DNA of 45,499 bases. Source: Streptomyces sp. CB01201 (GTDB lineage: Bacteria; Actinomycetota; Actinomycetes; Streptomycetales; Streptomycetaceae). The first letter of the stretch is position 1. Every line of letters begins with the position of its first letter. The stretch lies in assembly GCF_002803085.1 (NCBI RefSeq), contig NZ_NNBJ01000029.1, positions 29,625 through 75,123 on the forward strand, written 5' to 3'. Position numbers and translations under genes: made by a program. This document shows, piece after piece, positions 6,588 through 15,573 of the stretch. The notes beneath the pieces were generated by a model. The model saw only the letters and a program-made list of their open reading frames with translations. It did not search any database and was not told the DNA's origin.

Positions 6588-7997
6588 TCAGGCGTCGATG
6601 GGGGTGCTCGTCGAGGTGCGCTGGCGGATGTAGCCGATGATCGCGAGCAGCAGCGTGAGGCCGCCCGTGTAGTAGAGCTGGACGCGCGTGCCGTCCTCGC
6701 GGGCCATCAGGACGAACACCGCCGCCATGCCGGCCAGCGCGATCCAGGTGAGCCACGGGTACAGCCACATCTTCACGACGAGCTTCTCCGGGGCCTCGCG
6801 CTCGATGCGGCGGCGCAGCAGCAGTTGCGAGGCGGCGATGAAGAACCAGACGACCAGGATGATCGCGCCGATGGTGTTCAGGAGCCACTGGAAGATGTCG
6901 TCCGGGCGCCAGTAGCTCAGCAGCACGCACACGAAGCCGAAAGCCGAGGACGTGAGCACGGCGACGCGCGGCACCCCGCCGGAGATCCTGCCGAGCACCT
7001 TGGGGCCCTGGCCGCGCGAGACGAGCGAGCCGGCCATGCGGGACGCGCCGTAGATGTTCGCGTTCATCGCCGAGAGCAGTGCGACGAGGATGACGACGTC
7101 CATGATCCGGCCCGCCCCGCGGATGCCCAGGTGGTCCAGGGTCGCGACGTACGGGCCCTTGGTGGCGATCTCCTTCGTGGTCCACGGCAGCAGCGTCACG
7201 ACGACCGCCATCGAGCCCACGTAGAAGATCGCGATCCGCCACATCGCGGTGCGCACGGCCTTCGCGACGCCCTGGACGGGGTGTTCGGACTCGGCCGCCG
7301 CGATGGTGACCGTCTCCAGGCCGCCGTACGCGAAGACGGAGGCGAGCAGTCCGACGATGAGGCCCTCGCTGCCGTTGGGCATGAAGCCGCCCTGGCCGGT
7401 GAGGTTGGTCATCCCCGGCGCGTTGGTGTCGGGCAGCACCCCGATGATCGCCAGGACGCCGATGACCAGGAAGAGCGTGATCGCGCCGATCTTCAGCGCG
7501 GCGAACCAGAACTCGAACTCGCCGAAGTTCTTCACGGCGGCCAGGTTGGTGCCGCAGAAAAGCAGCATGAACACGGCGACCAGGGCCCACTCCGGGACCC
7601 CCGGCAGCCAACCGTGCACGATGCCCGCCGCGCCGATGCCCTCCAGGCCGACGGCCACGCACAGCAGGAACCAGAAGGCCCAGCCCGCGGTGAACCCGGC
7701 CCAGGGGCCGATCGCCCGCTCGGCGTGCACCGAGAAGGAGCCGGACGCGGGGTTGGCGGCCGACATCTCGCCCAGCATGCGCATGACGAGCATGACCAGG
7801 GCGCCCGATATCGCGTACGCGAGGATGATCGACGGGCCGGCCGCGGCGATCGCGGTGCCGGAGCCGACGAAGAGCCCCGCGCCGATCACACCGCCGAGGG
7901 CGATCATCGAGAGATGGCGCTGCTTGAGGCCGTGCGTGAGCGGCGAGTCGGTCTTCGGCCGGCTGTCGTCCGGCGCGGGCGCGGTTGTCCGAGACAT
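6588..7997 (-). CDS. Amino acid permease, AAT family (paralogue 1)
   Basis: A 469-residue APC-superfamily, AAT-type proton-coupled amino acid importer of the cytoplasmic membrane. The family signature follows a short polar N-terminus: HGLKQRHLSMIALGGVIGAG at about residues 22-41, then FVGSG, and FGEFEFWFAALKIGAI further in. About 12 hydrophobic segments are spread through the length. The substrate cannot be told from sequence; the closest named relatives in my memory are GABA, proline and D-alanine/glycine permeases. The ATG at 7997 (MSRTT) is preferred over the one at 8003 because AGGG lies 7 nt upstream of it and nearly abuts the other. It is paralogous to the genes ending at 8149 and 11290, and the upstream region shares two short motifs with paralogue 2. 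Confidence 0.9.
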   Translation of the reverse strand: MSRTTAPAPDDSRPKTDSPLTHGLKQRHLSMIALGGVIGAGLFVGSGTAIAAAGPSIILAYAISGALVMLVMRMLGEMSAANPASGSFSVHAERAIGPWAGFTAGWAFWFLLCVAVGLEGIGAAGIVHGWLPGVPEWALVAVFMLLFCGTNLAAVKNFGEFEFWFAALKIGAITLFLVIGVLAIIGVLPDTNAPGMTNLTGQGGFMPNGSEGLIVGLLASVFAYGGLETVTIAAAESEHPVQGVAKAVRTAMWRIAIFYVGSMAVVVTLLPWTTKEIATKGPYVATLDHLGIRGAGRIMDVVILVALLSAMNANIYGASRMAGSLVSRGQGPKVLGRISGGVPRVAVLTSSAFGFVCVLLSYWRPDDIFQWLLNTIGAIILVVWFFIAASQLLLRRRIEREAPEKLVVKMWLYPWLTWIALAGMAAVFVLMAREDGTRVQLYYTGGLTLLLAIIGYIRQRTSTSTPIDA

Positions 7998-8045
7998 GGG
8001 CATGCCCTGTTCAGTAGCTGATCCACCGGGTCGGCGGCACGGAGC

Positions 8046-8085
8046 CCACAGTCTTAGGGCGGCCCCGCTCAGAGGGAACACCCGA
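8046..8085 (-). promoter_or_regulatory. Motif pair shared by permease upstream regions (copy 1)
   Basis: CCACAGTCT (8046-8054) and AGGGAACACCCGA (8073-8085), upstream of permease 1, recur as CCACAGTCT (9547-9555) and AAGGGATACCCGA (9581-9593) upstream of permease 2. On the minus strand the first motif reads AGACTGTGG and may contain a -10 element. The function is unknown. Confidence 0.4.
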
Positions 8086-8148
8086 CCGCTATGCGGACAC
8101 TCGACTCACACAGCGTGAAGAGACACGTGCGTTTTGTTTACGTGAACT

Positions 8149-9516
8149 TCACACGCGCCGCGTCCGCCACTCCCGTACCCCCGCCACCACCAGTACCAGC
8201 GCCGTCGCCCCTGCCGACCACAGCAGCTGCGGCCGGGCCGAGGAGTCGAACAGCATCAGGACGAGCACCGCGGCCATCGCGGCGAGCGCGGCCCAGGTGA
8301 GATAGGGGAAGGCCCACATCTTCAGGGCCAGCGTCTCGGGTGCCTCGCGCTCGATGCGGCGGCGCAGCCGCAGCTGCGACAGGGCGATCAGCGCCCACAC
8401 GAAGAGCAGCACCGCGCCGACCGCGTTGAGCATGTAGAGGAACACCGAGTCCGGCCACTTCAGGTTCAGCAGCACGGAGACGAACCCGAAGGCCACCGAG
8501 GCGAGCACCGCGCGGCGCGGCACGCCGCCGCCCGACACCTTCAGGAGGCCCTTCGGCGCCTCGCCCCGTTCGGCGAGCGAGAAGATCATGCGCGAGGAGC
8601 CGTACAGATTGGCGTTGAGGGCGGACAGCAGCGCCACGAACACCACGATGTTCATGATCTGGCCGGCTCCCGGGATGCCGATCGAGTCGAGGACCGCGAC
8701 GTACGGGCTCTGGCCCGGCTTCATCGACGTCCACGGCAGCAGCGTCACGATGACCAGCATCGAGCCCACGTAGAAGAAGAGGATGCGCCACACCGCGCTG
8801 CGCACCGCGCGCCCGACCGCGCGCACCGGGTCGTCGGACTCGGCGGCGGCGATCGTGACGACCTCAAGGCCGCCGAACGCGAAGATCACCGCGAGCACCC
8901 CGGAGACCACCCCGCTCCACCCGGCGGGCAGGAAACCGCCCTGGCCGGTCAGGTTGGCGAGGCCGACCGCCGAGGTGTCCGGCAGCACGCCGAAGACCGC
9001 GAGCAGGCCCAGCACCAGGAACGCCACGATCGCGAAGATCTTCAGGGCGGCGAACCAGAACTCGAACTCGCCGAAGTTCTTGACCGCGGCCAGGTTGGCG
9101 ACCGTGAACACCACCATGAAGATCAGCACCCAGGCCCACTGCGGCACCGCCGGCGCCCAGCCGTTCGCGATCTTCGCCGCGCCGGTCGCCTCCACGGCGA
9201 GCACCACCACGAGCAGGAACCAGTACAGCCAGCCCACGCTGAACCCGGCCCAGCGGCCGAGCGCCCGCTCGGCGTGCACCGAGAACGAGCCCGACGCGGG
9301 CATCGCCGCCGACATCTCGCCGAGCATCCGCATCACCAGCATCGCGATGGCACCGGCGATCAGATACGAGACGACGATGCCGGGCCCCGCCACCGCGATG
9401 CCGGCGCCCGACCCCACGAAGAGTCCCGCGCCGATCACCCCGCCGAGGCCGAGCATGGTCAGATGGCGCTGCTTGAGGCCATGCGAGAGGGGTTCGGCGG
9501 GCGGGGACTCGTGCAT
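8149..9516 (-). CDS. Amino acid permease, AAT family (paralogue 2)
   Basis: A 455-residue paralogue of the neighbouring permease. It has the same N-terminal block (HGLKQRHLTMLGLGGVIGAG, then LFVGSGAGI), MRMLGEMSAA, NFGEFEFWFAALKI, and a C-terminal LRRRIEREAPE loop before the last two helices; about 12 membrane segments in all. The ATG at 9516 gives MHESPPAEPLSHGLKQRHL, matching the paralogues. The open frame continues upstream to 9762, but that part is unlike any permease and includes the putative promoter. No strong Shine-Dalgarno is seen. It lies 151 bp upstream of paralogue 1 on the same strand, so they could be co-transcribed, although paralogue 1 seems to have its own promoter region. 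Confidence 0.9.
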   Translation of the reverse strand: MHESPPAEPLSHGLKQRHLTMLGLGGVIGAGLFVGSGAGIAVAGPGIVVSYLIAGAIAMLVMRMLGEMSAAMPASGSFSVHAERALGRWAGFSVGWLYWFLLVVVLAVEATGAAKIANGWAPAVPQWAWVLIFMVVFTVANLAAVKNFGEFEFWFAALKIFAIVAFLVLGLLAVFGVLPDTSAVGLANLTGQGGFLPAGWSGVVSGVLAVIFAFGGLEVVTIAAAESDDPVRAVGRAVRSAVWRILFFYVGSMLVIVTLLPWTSMKPGQSPYVAVLDSIGIPGAGQIMNIVVFVALLSALNANLYGSSRMIFSLAERGEAPKGLLKVSGGGVPRRAVLASVAFGFVSVLLNLKWPDSVFLYMLNAVGAVLLFVWALIALSQLRLRRRIEREAPETLALKMWAFPYLTWAALAAMAAVLVLMLFDSSARPQLLWSAGATALVLVVAGVREWRTRRV

Positions 9517-9546
9517 GGTGCTCGTAACTTTCGTTTTATGGGGAAT

Positions 9547-9593
9547 CCACAGTCTCGCCGAGCAGGGACCGCCTGCGCAAAAGGGATACCCGA
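9547..9593 (-). promoter_or_regulatory. Motif pair shared by permease upstream regions (copy 2)
   Basis: CCACAGTCT (9547-9555) and AAGGGATACCCGA (9581-9593) lie 31 and 65 bp upstream of the permease 2 start. This matches the pair upstream of permease 1 with ~8 bp more spacing. Further right, in the same divergent region, is the inverted repeat GGACCC-n6-GGGTCC (9653-9670). Confidence 0.4.
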
Positions 9594-9776
9594 GACCATC
9601 ACCGCAGTGATGAGGGTCACGCCGGGCGTGGCATGGATCGCGCTCTTTGTCCGGACCCCACCAAGGGTCCAACGCCCGCTTTGTGGGCGGCTGCTGGTGA
9701 TCCGGCGAGATTCCGTGGGCTAACGTCACCGTGTCCCCAGCACGTCCCGCTGCCCCCGACACCTGCCGGAGTTCCG

Positions 9777-10361
9777 ATGAGCACTGCGTCCGCCGCCCCC
9801 CGTACCGGATCGGTCCTCGCCGACCTGCTGCCGGCCTCCCGTGCCCGCGACATCGCGCTCGTCGTCGGTGGCGCCGCGCTCACCGGGATCGCCGCGCAGA
9901 TCGCCGTGCCCGTCCCCGGCTCGCCCGTCCCGGTCACCGGGCAGACCTTCGCGGCCCTCCTCGTCGGCGCGGGCCTCGGCGCCGGCCGCGGCTTCCTCTC
10001 GCTCGCGCTGTACGCGCTGATCGGCATGGCCGGGATGCCGTGGTTCGCGGACGGCACCTCGGGTGCGGGCGGCGCCTCCTTCGGCTACGTCCTCGGCATG
10101 CTGCTCGCCTCCACCGTCGTCGGCGCCCTGGCCCGCCGCGGAGCCGACCGCTCGGTGCTGCGCACGGCGGGCACGATGGCGCTCGGCTCGGCGATCATCT
10201 ACGCGGTGGGGGTGCCCTACCTCGCCGCCTCGACCGGCATGTCCCTGACCGCCGCGATCGCCGCCGGCCTCACCCCCTTCCTGATCGGCGACGCCCTGAA
10301 GGCCGCCCTGGCGATGGGCCTGCTGCCGGCCGCGTGGAAGCTCCTCGGCCGCAAGGGCTGA
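9777..10361 (+). CDS. bioY: Biotin transporter BioY (ECF S component)
   Basis: A 194-residue integral membrane protein that binds biotin and, in ECF transporters, pairs with EcfT and EcfA ATPases; some BioY work alone. Typical BioY features are visible: an early amphipathic helix (RARDIALVVGGAALTGIAAQ), the PVPGSPVPVTGQTFAALLVG segment near residues 44-63, LGAGRGFLSLALYALIGMAG near 66-85, and GASFGYVLGM near 98-107. Six membrane segments are expected. The ATG at 9777 has GGAG 7 nt upstream; the longer open frame to 9633 is not BioY-like. No bioM/bioN or other ecf genes are adjacent, so it would work alone or with shared ECF modules encoded elsewhere. Confidence 0.9.
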   Translation: MSTASAAPRTGSVLADLLPASRARDIALVVGGAALTGIAAQIAVPVPGSPVPVTGQTFAALLVGAGLGAGRGFLSLALYALIGMAGMPWFADGTSGAGGASFGYVLGMLLASTVVGALARRGADRSVLRTAGTMALGSAIIYAVGVPYLAASTGMSLTAAIAAGLTPFLIGDALKAALAMGLLPAAWKLLGRKG

Positions 10362-10379
10362 CCCCGGCGCGTACGCGAC

Positions 10380-10411
10380 GAAGAGGGCCTGGCTTTCGCC
10401 GGGCCCTCTTC
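10380..10411 (+). terminator. Terminator after bioY
   Basis: A 14-bp stem (GAAGAGGGCCTGGC / GCCGGGCCCTCTTC, one G-T pair) with loop TTTC begins 18 bp after the bioY stop codon. Confidence 0.8.
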
Positions 10412-10533
10412 GCGTTGCGGGCCTTTCCAGCAGGAAGGATCCTTCGTTCCCCGAACGAGTGAACGTCTCCCGATGCCACGACGGACGGGCCCGCGCTTCC
10501 TCCACGCTCCTGCTCGGGGCCGCCCACCGGGCG

Positions 10534-10539
10534 TAGCCT
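10534..10539 (+). promoter_or_regulatory. Candidate -10 box of the Uma2 gene
   Basis: TAGCCT lies 30 bp before the ATG at 10569, with a plausible transcript start around 10547 and GGGAGGA as ribosome site. No convincing -35 is visible. Confidence 0.3.
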
Positions 10540-10568
10540 GACACCAGCGACGAGGGAGGAACGCCAGC

Positions 10569-11180
10569 ATGAGCGCCGACCCCATCACCGAGCCGGTGAA
10601 CGAGGCACAGGACCCCATCGACCTGTTGATCGAGTTCGAGAAGGCTTCCAAGGAGCCGATTCGGGCCGAGTACGTCGAGGGAATGGTGATTGTGCCGCCT
10701 CAGCCCGACCACAACCACAACCGCGCGGCCACGGAGCTGTACTTTCAGCTCCGCACCGGCGGAGTCGACCACGTCGGCATCGGCAACGGCTACCGAACCG
10801 GTGTGACGGCCGAGAAGACGCTGAGTCTGCTCGTCCCCGACTTCTACGTCATGCGGCGTGAGCCGACCGATCTGGACGAGGCGTACCGCAGGACCAATCG
10901 GGGCTGGTATCCGATCGAGCTGCTGCACCTCGCGGGGGAGGTCACCTCGACCAACCACGAGACGGACACCGGCCCCAAGTACCGCAGTTACGCCGCAGCC
11001 GGGGTCCCGCTGTACGTGATCGTGCATCGCTACGAACGCAAGGTGTACGTCCACTCCGAGCCGGTGCCGGACAAGGAGCAGCCCACCAAGAGCCACTACC
11101 GGACGACGACGGTCACCGAGCTCGGCGGCAAGTTCCTGCTCCCCGCGCCGTATCCGGCCCTGGACACCTCGCTCCTGTAG
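10569..11180 (+). CDS. Uma2-family (DUF820) putative restriction-type nuclease
   Basis: A 203-residue protein of the Uma2/DUF820 family, which has a PD-(D/E)XK nuclease fold; biological roles are largely unknown, and such genes are abundant and mobile in actinomycetes and cyanobacteria. The fold residues can be seen: E37 (EYVEGMV), D91 (LLVPDFYVM), E124 (LLHLAGEVTS) and K137 followed by Y-x3-GVPLYVIV. GGGAGGA precedes the ATG. Codon use is noticeably less GC-biased than that of its neighbours (ATT, TTG, CCT and AAT codons occur), consistent with later acquisition. It sits alone between two terminators. Confidence 0.85.
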   Translation: MSADPITEPVNEAQDPIDLLIEFEKASKEPIRAEYVEGMVIVPPQPDHNHNRAATELYFQLRTGGVDHVGIGNGYRTGVTAEKTLSLLVPDFYVMRREPTDLDEAYRRTNRGWYPIELLHLAGEVTSTNHETDTGPKYRSYAAAGVPLYVIVHRYERKVYVHSEPVPDKEQPTKSHYRTTTVTELGGKFLLPAPYPALDTSLL

Positions 11181-11225
11181 CCCAGGGCTGACCGCCGTGG
11201 ACTGAACTCGCCTGCCGCTAAAACC

Positions 11226-11265
11226 AGTTCGCCGCCCCGTACGCATCCGTACGAAGCGGCGAACT
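11226..11265. terminator. Bidirectional terminator
   Basis: Inverted repeat AGTTCGCCGC-CC-CGTACG / CGTACG-AA-GCGGCGAACT with loop CATC (16 bp with one 2x2 internal loop). It lies between the convergent Uma2 gene and permease 3. Confidence 0.8.
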
Positions 11266-11289
11266 CGGAAGCCGGCGGCCGTAGCACGC

Positions 11290-12759
11290 CTAAGACGCGG
11301 CCACTTCCTCCTCTACGCCGCTCTGCGCGGGCGCGCGTCGCGCCAGTACCTGCTGCTTGACGACCGCGATCACGATGACGAGCGCCGCGACGAGCAGCGA
11401 GAGCAGCACCTGCTCGCGGCCGGACTTGTCGAACAGCATGTAGACGAGGACGAAGGAGATCATCCCGATCGTCAGCCAGGTGAGATAGGGGAAGCCCCAC
11501 ATCTTCACGGTCAGCTTCTCCGGCTGTTCGCGCAGGATGATCCCGCGCATCCGCAGCTGGGTGAAGCAGATCACCAGCCACACGAACAGGGCGACCGCGC
11601 CGGAGGAGTTGAGCAGGAACGCGAAGACGGTGTCCGGCCACTTGTAGTTGAAGAAGACCGCCACGAAGCCGAAGACGACCGACGACAGGATCGCGACCTG
11701 CGGCACGCCCCGCTGGTTGGTGCGGGCGAAGGACTTCGGCGCGTCGCCGCGCTCACCGAGCGAGAACGCCATCCGGGAGGCCGTGTAGAGGCCGGAGTTG
11801 AGGCAGGACAGCACCGCCGTCAGGACGATCACGTTCATGATCTGGTCGGCGTGCGGGATGCCGATCGTCTTCAGGGCCGCGACGTAGGAGCCGTCCGCGA
11901 CGATCGAGGGGTCGCTCCACTTCAGCAGGGTGAGGACCACGAAGATCGAACCGAGGTAGAAGACCGCGATCCGCCAGATCACGCTGTTGGTGGCCTTGGT
12001 CACCGCGCGCCGCGGGTCCTCGGACTCGCCGGCGGCCAGGGTGACGATCTCGGAGCCCATGAAGGAGAAGACCACCATCAGGACGCCGGTGAGGATCGCG
12101 CCGTACCCCTTGGGGAAGAAACCGCCGGTGTCCGTGAGGTGGGCGAAGCCCGCACCGGGGTTGTCCGAGCCCGGCAGCACGCCGAACACCGCGAGAAGGC
12201 CGATGATCACGAAGCCGCCGATCGCGACGACCTTGATCCCGGCGAACCAGAACTCGAACTCGCCGTACGAGGAGACCGAGGCCAGGTTGGTGGCGGTCAG
12301 GACCAGCATCACTATGAGCGCCCAGCCCCACTGCGGGACCCCCGGCACCCAGTCGTGCAGGATCTTCGCGCCGGCCGTTCCCTCGACCGCGAGCACCACG
12401 ACCCAGAAGAACCAGTAGAGCCAGCCGATCGAGAAACCGGCCCAGCGGCCGAGCGCGCGGTCGGCGTACGCGGAGAACGAGCCCGACGACGGGCGGGCAG
12501 CGGCCATCTCGCCCAGCATCCGCATCACGAAGACGACCATCACGCCGACGAGTGCGTACGAGAGCAGAATGGCGGGTCCCGCCGCGGCGATGCCGGAGCC
12601 GGAGCCCACGAACAGGCCGGCGCCGATCACGCCACCGATGGCGATCATGGAGAGATGGCGGTTCTTCAGACCAGCCTTGAGGCCGCTGTCGGGCACCTGC
12701 GGATCACCGGGTTCACCGGGCAGGCGGTCTTCCTTCGCAAGGGACGGCTGCGAGGTCAT
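11290..12759 (-). CDS. Amino acid permease, AAT family (paralogue 3)
   Basis: A 489-residue AAT-type amino acid permease, more diverged from paralogues 1 and 2 than those are from each other. Its N-terminus is GLKNRHLSMIAIGGVIGAGL, followed by FVGSGSGIAAAGP; YGEFEFWFAGIKVVAI replaces NFGEFEFWFAALKI, and there is an acidic tail ending VEEEVAAS. About 12 membrane helices. The ATG at 12759 is preceded by AAGGAAG and gives MTSQPSLAKEDRLPG; the upstream methionine of the open frame (12786) lacks such a site. On the minus strand CGAAGACTTAAGG just upstream resembles the AGACT element seen upstream of the other two. Divergent from rpiB. The substrate is unknown. Confidence 0.9.
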   Translation of the reverse strand: MTSQPSLAKEDRLPGEPGDPQVPDSGLKAGLKNRHLSMIAIGGVIGAGLFVGSGSGIAAAGPAILLSYALVGVMVVFVMRMLGEMAAARPSSGSFSAYADRALGRWAGFSIGWLYWFFWVVVLAVEGTAGAKILHDWVPGVPQWGWALIVMLVLTATNLASVSSYGEFEFWFAGIKVVAIGGFVIIGLLAVFGVLPGSDNPGAGFAHLTDTGGFFPKGYGAILTGVLMVVFSFMGSEIVTLAAGESEDPRRAVTKATNSVIWRIAVFYLGSIFVVLTLLKWSDPSIVADGSYVAALKTIGIPHADQIMNVIVLTAVLSCLNSGLYTASRMAFSLGERGDAPKSFARTNQRGVPQVAILSSVVFGFVAVFFNYKWPDTVFAFLLNSSGAVALFVWLVICFTQLRMRGIILREQPEKLTVKMWGFPYLTWLTIGMISFVLVYMLFDKSGREQVLLSLLVAALVIVIAVVKQQVLARRAPAQSGVEEEVAAS

Positions 12760-12930
12760 AGACGCTTCCTTAAGTCTTCGGAGCACTCGGGTTACGAGCC
12801 CGGGTATTCAAACCTGGTCCGCTTCGGGACGGAAGGCCTGAATCCGGATCGTTAGACGGGACCAAGTGCGGGGACCAAAGTCCTCCCCCCGCTAAGCCCT
12901 GCCCTGCCCCGCGCATGCCACACTCGGTAC

Positions 12931-13419
<489 letters not shown>

Positions 13420-13428
13420 GCCCGGCCC

Positions 13429-14238
13429 ATGCCCGAGGGCCACACCATCCACCGCCTGGCCGCCGACCACGACCTGAGGTTCGGCGGCCGGCCGCTGCGC
13501 GCGTCCAGCCCCCAGGGCAAGTTCTCGGACGGCGCGGCCCTGGTCGACGGCCAGGTCCTGGAGGACGCCGAAGCCCACGGGAAGCACCTCTTCCTCGGCT
13601 TCGGACCCTCGGGCTGGGTCCACATCCACCTCGGCCTGTTCGGCAAGTACGGCTTCGGCGACGCCCCGGCCCCGCCGCCCACCGACACCGTCCGGCTGCG
13701 CCTGCTGAACGACGCCGGCTACGCGGATCTGCGCGGGCCGACGACCTGCGCGCTGATCACCGACGGCGAGAAGCAGGCGATACACGACCGGCTCGGCCCG
13801 GACCCGCTGCGGCCCGACGACACCGGCGACAAGGCCTGGCAGCGGATCTCGAAGAGCCGTACCACCGTCGCCGCCCTGCTCATGGACCAGAAGGTCATCG
13901 CGGGCGTCGGCAACGTCTACCGCGCCGAGGTGCTGTTCCGGCACGGCATCGACCCCTACCGGCCCGGCAAGGACCTGACCCGCGCCGAGTGGGACGCGGT
14001 CTGGGCCGACCTGGTGGAGCTGATGCGCGAGGGCGTCCGGCTCAACCGCATCGACACCGTCCGCCCCGAGCACACCCCCGAGGCCATGGGCCGCCCGCCG
14101 CGCGTGGACGACCACGGCGGCGAGGTGTACGTCTACCGCCGGGCGAACATGCCCTGCCACCTCTGCGGGAGCGAGATCCGCACCGCCGGCCTCGCCGCCC
14201 GCAACCTGTTCTGGTGCCCCGGCTGTCAGAAGCCGTGA
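13429..14238 (+). CDS. Fpg/Nei-family DNA glycosylase (Nei-type)
   Basis: A bifunctional DNA glycosylase/AP lyase removing oxidised bases in base excision repair. The mature N-terminus PEGHT (MPEGHTIHRLA) supplies the catalytic Pro and Glu. The helix-two-turn-helix VIAGVGNVYRAEVLFRHGI lies near residues 158-176, and the C-terminal zinc finger uses C243, C246, C263 and C266 (CHLCG ... FWCPGCQ). MPEGHT rather than MPELP places it in the actinobacterial Nei group rather than MutM. The ATG follows the rpiB stop codon by 9 nt. The last 13 bp overlap the 3' end of the convergent acetyltransferase gene. Confidence 0.92.
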   Translation: MPEGHTIHRLAADHDLRFGGRPLRASSPQGKFSDGAALVDGQVLEDAEAHGKHLFLGFGPSGWVHIHLGLFGKYGFGDAPAPPPTDTVRLRLLNDAGYADLRGPTTCALITDGEKQAIHDRLGPDPLRPDDTGDKAWQRISKSRTTVAALLMDQKVIAGVGNVYRAEVLFRHGIDPYRPGKDLTRAEWDAVWADLVELMREGVRLNRIDTVRPEHTPEAMGRPPRVDDHGGEVYVYRRANMPCHLCGSEIRTAGLAARNLFWCPGCQKP

Positions 14239-15455
14239 GGCAGCCACGGCGCGAGCTCGCTGCCGAAGGCCGTCGAGGCCCCGGCCAGCGCGCCCGGCCG
14301 CAGCTCGCGCACCCGGCCCGCCCCCGCCAGTGAGGCGAGCGTGACCCCGCCGAGATAGGCGGCGCCCAACTCCCTTACGGACAGGGCGAGTTCGGCCGGG
14401 TCCTCGGTGCGTACACAGGTCGCGCCCTTGGCGTCGCCGGTCAGCCGCCAGCGGCCCGCGTTCCACGGACAGAACGCGTCCTCGACCTCCAGGACCACAT
14501 CCACGGGCGCCGCGTACGTCCGCGCCTCCAGGGCCGCGCCCACCTCGACCAGGCGCACGTGCAGCGAGTCCCGCAGCCGGATCCCGCAGCGCCGCACATC
14601 GGACACCAGGTGCTGGAAGGGGTCGTCGACCGGCCGGGTCCGCACCTTCAGCGTGCTCGTCAGGTCGATCTCGAACAGATAGCGCCACAGCGTCGCGGCC
14701 ACCGCCGGATCCTCGGCCTCCAGGTCCTTCAGCCGCACCGTGCCCTTCACACCCCCCGGCTCCGCCTCCACGGCGACCCGGTAGCGGGCGTACCCGACCA
14801 GCTCGCCGTCGCGCTCGGCGAGGACGCACTGCAGCGGGGAGGCGCCCTCCCGATAGGACTCCGGGTCGATCGTGTTCAGCCGGTCCCAGCCCGGCAGGCG
14901 GGCCAGCATGCCCGGGCGGCGCGGCACCAGGCGCGCGTACAGCTCCTCGCATCGGGCCAGCGACTCGTCGACCTTCGCGTACCGCAGGCTCACCTCTTCG
15001 GCACCGGGCGGCAGCTCGACGCGGACCCGGGCCGTGTCGATCTCGGCCGACAGCGCCATCGTGCCGATCCCGTACCCGAACCGCCCGTAGATCGCGGGCT
15101 CGGACGCGGTCAGGACGGCCAGCGCCTCGCCCCGCTCGCGCAGGTCGTCGAGCTGGCGCCGCATCATCGACGTGAGGATGCCGCGGCGGCGGTGGGTGCC
15201 CATGACGCCGACCGCCGTCACGCCCGCGGCGGGGACGACGGCGCCGCCCGGCACGCTCAGACGGAACGGGAAGGTGCTGGTGGCGGCCACGCACGTCGAG
15301 CCGTCCCACACGGCGATCGACCGCTCCGGGTCGATCAGCCTGCGCCACCAGCCGAGCTCCTCGGGGTCGTCCGGGATCCCGCCGAAGGCCACCACCACGG
15401 CCCCGTACCACTCGTCCCACTCCGCCGGGTCCAGAACCCGCAACTCCATCGTCAT
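14226..15455 (-). CDS. Eis-like GNAT N-acetyltransferase
   Basis: A 409-residue protein with the Eis architecture: an N-terminal GNAT domain, a second GNAT-like domain, and a C-terminal sterol-carrier-like domain. The acetyl-CoA pyrophosphate loop is GTHRRRGILTSMM. A catalytic-type tyrosine is in AIYGRFGYG. The protein ends in Phe (LPHGF), as Eis does, where the terminal carboxylate acts as base. Eis proteins acetylate aminoglycosides and other amines; the natural substrate here cannot be told. The start is either the ATG at 15455 (MTMEL) or 15449 (MEL), neither with a strong ribosome site. It is divergent from the phosphatase gene and overlaps the nei 3' end without a terminator between them. 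Confidence 0.88.
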   Translation of the reverse strand: MTMELRVLDPAEWDEWYGAVVVAFGGIPDDPEELGWWRRLIDPERSIAVWDGSTCVAATSTFPFRLSVPGGAVVPAAGVTAVGVMGTHRRRGILTSMMRRQLDDLRERGEALAVLTASEPAIYGRFGYGIGTMALSAEIDTARVRVELPPGAEEVSLRYAKVDESLARCEELYARLVPRRPGMLARLPGWDRLNTIDPESYREGASPLQCVLAERDGELVGYARYRVAVEAEPGGVKGTVRLKDLEAEDPAVAATLWRYLFEIDLTSTLKVRTRPVDDPFQHLVSDVRRCGIRLRDSLHVRLVEVGAALEARTYAAPVDVVLEVEDAFCPWNAGRWRLTGDAKGATCVRTEDPAELALSVRELGAAYLGGVTLASLAGAGRVRELRPGALAGASTAFGSELAPWLPHGF

Positions 15456-15559
15456 GAGTGCATGACTAGCAGGGAGTACGCCGTGCGAGCGACCCGATTT
15501 CCACCGGGGCGCCCGGTCCGGGCGCCGGGGGCCACCTGCACGCGGCCCCACCGGCTGGA

Positions 15560-15565
15560 TAGGGT
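15560..15565 (+). promoter_or_regulatory. -10 box TAGGGT of the phosphatase gene
   Basis: TAGGGT ends 8 nt before the ATG at 15574 and no Shine-Dalgarno is present, so the transcript is probably leaderless or nearly so. Confidence 0.5.
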
Positions 15566-15573
15566 CCTCGGCA

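Noticed and set aside
9653..9670. Inverted repeat GGACCC-n6-GGGTCC between permease 2 and bioY as a biotin regulator site
   Set aside because: It does not match the biotin-regulator operators I know, and 6-bp GC arms are expected by chance in this DNA. Mentioned only within the permease 2 upstream entry.
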